A DNA stretch of 9,081 nt from Acholeplasmatales bacterium (GTDB taxonomy: Bacteria; Bacillota_I; Bacilli_A; Acholeplasmatales; Anaeroplasmataceae). Made by a program: the position numbers and the translations under genes. The stretch lies in assembly GCA_016282815.1 (NCBI GenBank), contig JAEELU010000091.1:1-9081 (forward strand), read 5' to 3'. The notes beneath the pieces are model-generated. The model had not been told where the DNA came from. It did no database searches and saw only the letters and a list, made by a program, of their open reading frames with translations. Positions 7,316 to 9,081 of this stretch are shown here, piece after piece (position 1 is the stretch's first letter; each line of letters begins with the position of its first letter).

Positions 7316-7340
7316 GAATTCCTCGTGTTTGTCGCATTAT
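7303..7340. promoter_or_regulatory. Imperfect inverted repeat in the esterase/tRNA divergent region
   Basis: CGACAA (7310-7315) and TTGTCG (7329-7334) are perfect arms 13 bases apart. Outside them ATAA (7303-7306) and TTAT (7337-7340) also pair, with two to three unpaired bases between. It is the most G+C-rich patch of this intergenic region and overlaps the candidate esterase -35, which is a sensible place for a regulator. Confidence 0.35.
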
Positions 7341-7350
7341 CGAATGTTAA

Positions 7351-7411
7351 TACAAAAAACATATAATTATAAAATAATTTTTGTTGACAATAAATTTATT
7401 TTTGGTATAAT
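7351..7411 (+). promoter_or_regulatory. tRNA-Leu promoter with UP-like A/T tract
   Basis: TTGACA (7384-7389) and TATAAT (7406-7411) are both perfect, 16 bases apart, with TGG before the -10 as an extended element. The A/T-only run at about 7351-7380 resembles an UP element. Transcription should start near 7418, about 30 bases before the mature tRNA. Confidence 0.9.
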
Positions 7412-7416
7412 TTTTA

Positions 7417-7442
7417 TTGCAGTTGCCCTTTTGCAACTACAA
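7417..7442 (+). other. Hairpin in the tRNA precursor leader
   Basis: AGTTGC (7421-7426) pairs with GCAACT (7433-7438). TTG (7417-7419) pairs with CAA (7440-7442) beyond a single C-A mismatch. It would begin at or next to the first transcribed base and end five bases before the tRNA. It may shape RNase P processing or protect the precursor 5' end. Confidence 0.4.
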
Positions 7443-7447
7443 TACAT

Positions 7448-7530
7448 GCCCGAATGGCGGAACTGGCAGACGCGCTAGACTTAGAATCTAGTTCCTTGGA
7501 GTGCAGGTTCGATTCCTGTTTCGGGCACCA
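7448..7530 (+). tRNA. tRNA-Leu, anticodon UAG
   Basis: The acceptor arms GCCCGAA and TTCGGGC pair over all seven bases, followed by A and an encoded CCA. The anticodon stem CTAGA/TCTAG closes the loop CTTAGAA, giving anticodon UAG, which reads CUA and, by wobble, other CUN leucine codons. The D-arm (GCG...CGC with the GAACTGGCAGA loop), a long variable arm (TTCCTTGGAGT) and the T-loop TTCGATT fit a class II leucine tRNA. It stands alone, with its own promoter and terminator. Confidence 0.97.
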
Positions 7531-7540
7531 GTTAAAAAAT

Positions 7541-7565
7541 AAAATGGCTATTAAGCCATTTTTTC
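7541..7565 (+). terminator. tRNA-Leu terminator
   Basis: AAAATGGCT (7541-7549) pairs with AGCCATTTT (7554-7562) around an ATTA loop and runs into T residues. It starts ten bases after the tRNA CCA. Confidence 0.88.
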
Positions 7566-7577
7566 ATTTATATGGCT

Positions 7578-7621
7578 AAATACTACTTTACAAATTCTAT
7601 TCATTAAGTAGTATTTTTTTT
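7578..7621 (+). terminator. Second, tandem terminator-like hairpin
   Basis: AAATACTACTT (7578-7588) pairs with its complement at 7606-7616 around a 17-base loop, directly followed by further T residues. It sits 12 bases past the first terminator and before the msrA promoter, so it may insulate msrA from the strong tRNA promoter. Confidence 0.7.
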
Positions 7622-7644
7622 GGATTAATAAATATATTAATTTC

Positions 7645-7675
7645 TTGTTTAAATATAAATAATTAGTGTTAAAAT
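7645..7675 (+). promoter_or_regulatory. Candidate msrA promoter
   Basis: TAAAAT (7670-7675) has an extended -10 TGT before it. TTGTTT (7645-7650) is a possible -35 at a long 19-base spacing. Initiation would be near 7682, leaving a leader of about 118 nt. Confidence 0.45.
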
Positions 7676-7681
7676 ATGTAT

Positions 7682-7799
7682 GGTTATTATATCAGTAATA
7701 TAATAATCTAAAAGTTATGTTGTACTCATAACTATAAAATATTCTAATGAAGGAGAATATATAATCCTAAGTACAATTTGATTATATTTGGTATATAAA
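7682..7799 (+). promoter_or_regulatory. Structured msrA leader with four hairpins and a distant ribosome-binding site
   Basis: Four perfect or near-perfect stems follow in order: 7682-7692 with 7698-7708 (11 bp, one G-U), 7713-7719 with 7727-7733 (7 bp), 7739-7745 with 7754-7760 (7 bp), and 7759-7766 with 7780-7787 (8 bp). The third and fourth share bases 7759-7760 and so compete. AAGGAG (7750-7755) is partly paired in the third stem, while the fourth folds up the sequence between AAGGAG and the start codon. No other ribosome-binding site is near the ATG. No known riboswitch class is recognised. Confidence 0.4.
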
Positions 7800-8291
7800 A
7801 TGAAGAAGACAATTTATATCGCTGGTGGATGTTTCTGGGGAGTAGAAATGTATTATAAGAAATTAAAGGGTGTATTAGATACTGAGGTTGGATATGCTAA
7901 TGGCGATAAAGAAAATCCAAGCTATGAGGAAGTAAAAAAGCATCTTACTACACACGCTGAAACATTAAAACTTGAATATGATGATGAAATTATTTCATTA
8001 GAAAAAATATTAGAGCATTTCTTAAGATTTGTTGATCCATATTCTGTTGATAAGCAGGGTGAGGATGAGGGACACCAATATAGAAGTGGTGTTTATTATT
8101 TAGATGATAAGGATAAAGAAATTATTAAGAATTATTTTGATAATAAATTAGATTCAAATTATAAGATTGAAATATTACCATTAAGTAATTTTTATAATGC
8201 AGAGGATTATCATCAGGATTATTTAGATAAAAATCCTAATGGATATTGTCATGTTAATTTAAACTTAATACATAAAGATGAATTGAAATAA
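7800..8291 (+). CDS. msrA: Peptide methionine-S-sulfoxide reductase MsrA
   Basis: Reduces methionine S-sulfoxide, free or in proteins, and so repairs oxidised proteins in the cytoplasm; electrons come from thioredoxin. The 163 residues cover the full MsrA fold. GGCFWGVE holds the catalytic Cys11. Glu54 (in HAE), Asp89 and Tyr94 (QGEDEGHQYRSG) match the family's active-site Glu, Asp and Tyr. AEDYHQDYLDKNPNGYC near the end carries Cys150, the only other cysteine and hence the probable resolving one. The usual TGHAE is TTHAE here (Thr51 for Gly). The ATG at 7800 fits the family start (MKKTIYIAGGCFWG); an in-frame TTG at 7788 would add four residues. There is no fused or adjacent MsrB. A structured leader and the candidate promoter at 7645-7675 precede it, and a terminator follows. 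Confidence 0.96.
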   Translation: MKKTIYIAGGCFWGVEMYYKKLKGVLDTEVGYANGDKENPSYEEVKKHLTTHAETLKLEYDDEIISLEKILEHFLRFVDPYSVDKQGEDEGHQYRSGVYYLDDKDKEIIKNYFDNKLDSNYKIEILPLSNFYNAEDYHQDYLDKNPNGYCHVNLNLIHKDELK

Positions 8292-8325
8292 TTATTATAA
8301 TAAATATGCTATTTATATAGTCAAT

Positions 8326-8350
8326 AAAATGGCTTTTTAGCCGTTTTTTT
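8326..8350 (+). terminator. msrA terminator
   Basis: AAAATGGCT (8326-8334) pairs with AGCCGTTTT (8339-8347, one G-U) around TTTT, then a T run. The left arm is identical to that of the tRNA terminator at 7541. Confidence 0.88.
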
Positions 8351-8363
8351 GTTTTATTTTATA

Positions 8364-8372
8364 TGATATAAT
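8364..8372 (+). promoter_or_regulatory. Candidate ABC-F gene promoter (extended -10)
   Basis: TGA followed by a perfect TATAAT (8367-8372) forms an extended -10. No good -35 is present; the region 17 bases upstream is the T run of the msrA terminator. A start near 8379 leaves a leader of only about a dozen bases, too short for the attenuator leaders of inducible ABC-F resistance genes. Confidence 0.5.
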
Positions 8373-8390
8373 CTAATGGGTTGTGATTTT

Positions 8391-9081
8391 ATGAATATAA
8401 CATTTAATAATGTAACATTTAAATATATTGAAAAAAAGATATTAGATAATGCATCATTTTCAATTGAGGATACAGATAAAATTGGTGTAGTTGGAGTTAA
8501 TGGCTGTGGTAAGTCTACAACATTAAAACTAATTTTAGGAATGGAAAAACCAATTTCAGGTGAAATAATTATTTCAGGTGGTATGAGAATAAATTATTTA
8601 CCTCAAAATCCAGTATTTGATGAAAATATGTCATTATTCGATATAGTGATGAGTGAATCGACTAAGGAATTCCCAATAAAGGAGTATGAAGCATCATCAA
8701 TATTAACTAAGCTAGGATTTTTAGATACTAGTATAACTACTAAGGGCTTTAGTGGTGGAGAGCTAAAAAGACTAGCTATAGCGAAGGTATTAGTAACACC
8801 TTGTGATTTACTAATACTAGATGAGCCTACAAATCATTTAGACAATGAATTAATTACATGGCTTGAGAAATATCTAATCAAGTGGAAAAAAGGATTATTA
8901 ATGGTAACCCATGATAGATATTTCTTACAAAGAATCTGTACAAAAATGATGGAATTAGATTTTGGTAAGGTATATACATATGATGCTAATTATGATTTAT
9001 TCCTAGAATTAAAGGCTAAAAGATTATTGGATGAAGAAGCTTATCAAAAAAGAATTAAAAGCATTCTTAAAACTGAAACAG
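8391..9081 (+). CDS. ABC-F family ATPase, 3'-truncated by window edge
   Basis: The visible 230 codons are the first nucleotide-binding domain and the start of the interdomain linker of an ABC-F protein, a soluble ATPase that acts on the ribosome (translation factor, or antibiotic protection in some members). Walker A is GVNGCGKST (35-43, Lys41), the signature FSGGE lies at 120-124, and Walker B LLILDEPTNHLD has Asp144 and Glu145. DEPTNHLD is the ABC-F hallmark. The switch His174 sits in THDRYFL. The segment TYDANYDLFLELKAKR followed by a charged helix is the typical linker entry. Only about 80 residues separate Lys41 from the signature, so the Arm insertion of EttA-type members is short or absent. 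No membrane helices are seen. An in-frame ATG at 8376 is less likely because it would precede the predicted transcript start. GTGAT at 8384-8388 is a weak ribosome-binding site. Confidence 0.9.
   Translation, partial: MNITFNNVTFKYIEKKILDNASFSIEDTDKIGVVGVNGCGKSTTLKLILGMEKPISGEIIISGGMRINYLPQNPVFDENMSLFDIVMSESTKEFPIKEYEASSILTKLGFLDTSITTKGFSGGELKRLAIAKVLVTPCDLLILDEPTNHLDNELITWLEKYLIKWKKGLLMVTHDRYFLQRICTKMMELDFGKVYTYDANYDLFLELKAKRLLDEEAYQKRIKSILKTET

Noticed and set aside
7531..7540. Phage attachment site at the 3' end of the tRNA
   Set aside because: No repeat of the tRNA 3' end and no integrase gene occur in the window.
7747..7764. Mini-ORF MKENI overlapping AAGGAG in the msrA leader
   Set aside because: No ribosome-binding site lies upstream of its ATG and it ends 35 bases before msrA, so coupling is unlikely.
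1..9081. Mycoplasma genetic code (TGA as Trp)
   Set aside because: All recognised proteins are full length with TGG tryptophans and no TGA within their frames, although no main gene uses TGA as its stop either.
1..9081. CRISPR array, insertion sequence, prophage or defence island
   Set aside because: No spaced direct repeats, transposase, integrase or nuclease genes were seen on either strand.

Overview
The window is A+T-rich DNA with standard-code genes. All seven stop codons seen are TAA, tryptophan is TGG, and no gene needs TGA as a sense codon. Strong Shine-Dalgarno sites, near-consensus sigma-A type promoters and short U-tailed hairpin terminators point to a low-GC Bacillota. I infer the Bacilli side, near uncultured gut Erysipelotrichales, RF39 or Acholeplasma relatives. 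The genus cannot be fixed from these bases.

Left part (1-3215, + strand): the 3' part of a large secreted or surface protein, with tandem beta-rich modules, an InlB-type B-repeat and a BspA-like leucine-rich segment. It ends at a clear terminator. A 130-residue one-helix membrane protein of unknown role follows, with its own promoter overlapping that terminator.

Middle (3224-5518): a stand-alone class I DAHP synthase, the entry step of aromatic amino acid synthesis, has a short leader with a small hairpin and a five-codon mini-ORF. It converges on azlCD (- strand), a two-gene branched-chain amino acid exporter. One hairpin between them can terminate transcription from both sides, and the azlD stop codon lies within its last bases.

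Right-middle (5491-7530): a lipoprotein SGNH esterase resembling rhamnogalacturonan acetylesterases (- strand), with a C-terminal beta-sandwich module like those of pectin-active enzymes. Its upstream region carries a 23-bp perfect palindrome and an imperfect dyad. Divergent from it is a single tRNA-Leu(UAG) with a near-perfect promoter.

Right end (7531-9081, + strand): two tandem terminators, then msrA (methionine sulfoxide reductase A) with a structured leader of about 118 nt. An AAGGAG ribosome-binding site there is separated from the start by a hairpin. After a terminator comes the first part of an ABC-F ATPase gene, cut by the window edge.

The genes are separate small units, each with its own promoter and terminator, and not one pathway. 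The shared theme is a host-associated or plant-fibre-degrading cell: surface protein, pectin esterase, amino acid synthesis and export, oxidative repair. I found no mobile element, CRISPR array or defence system. The most unusual signal is the msrA leader.
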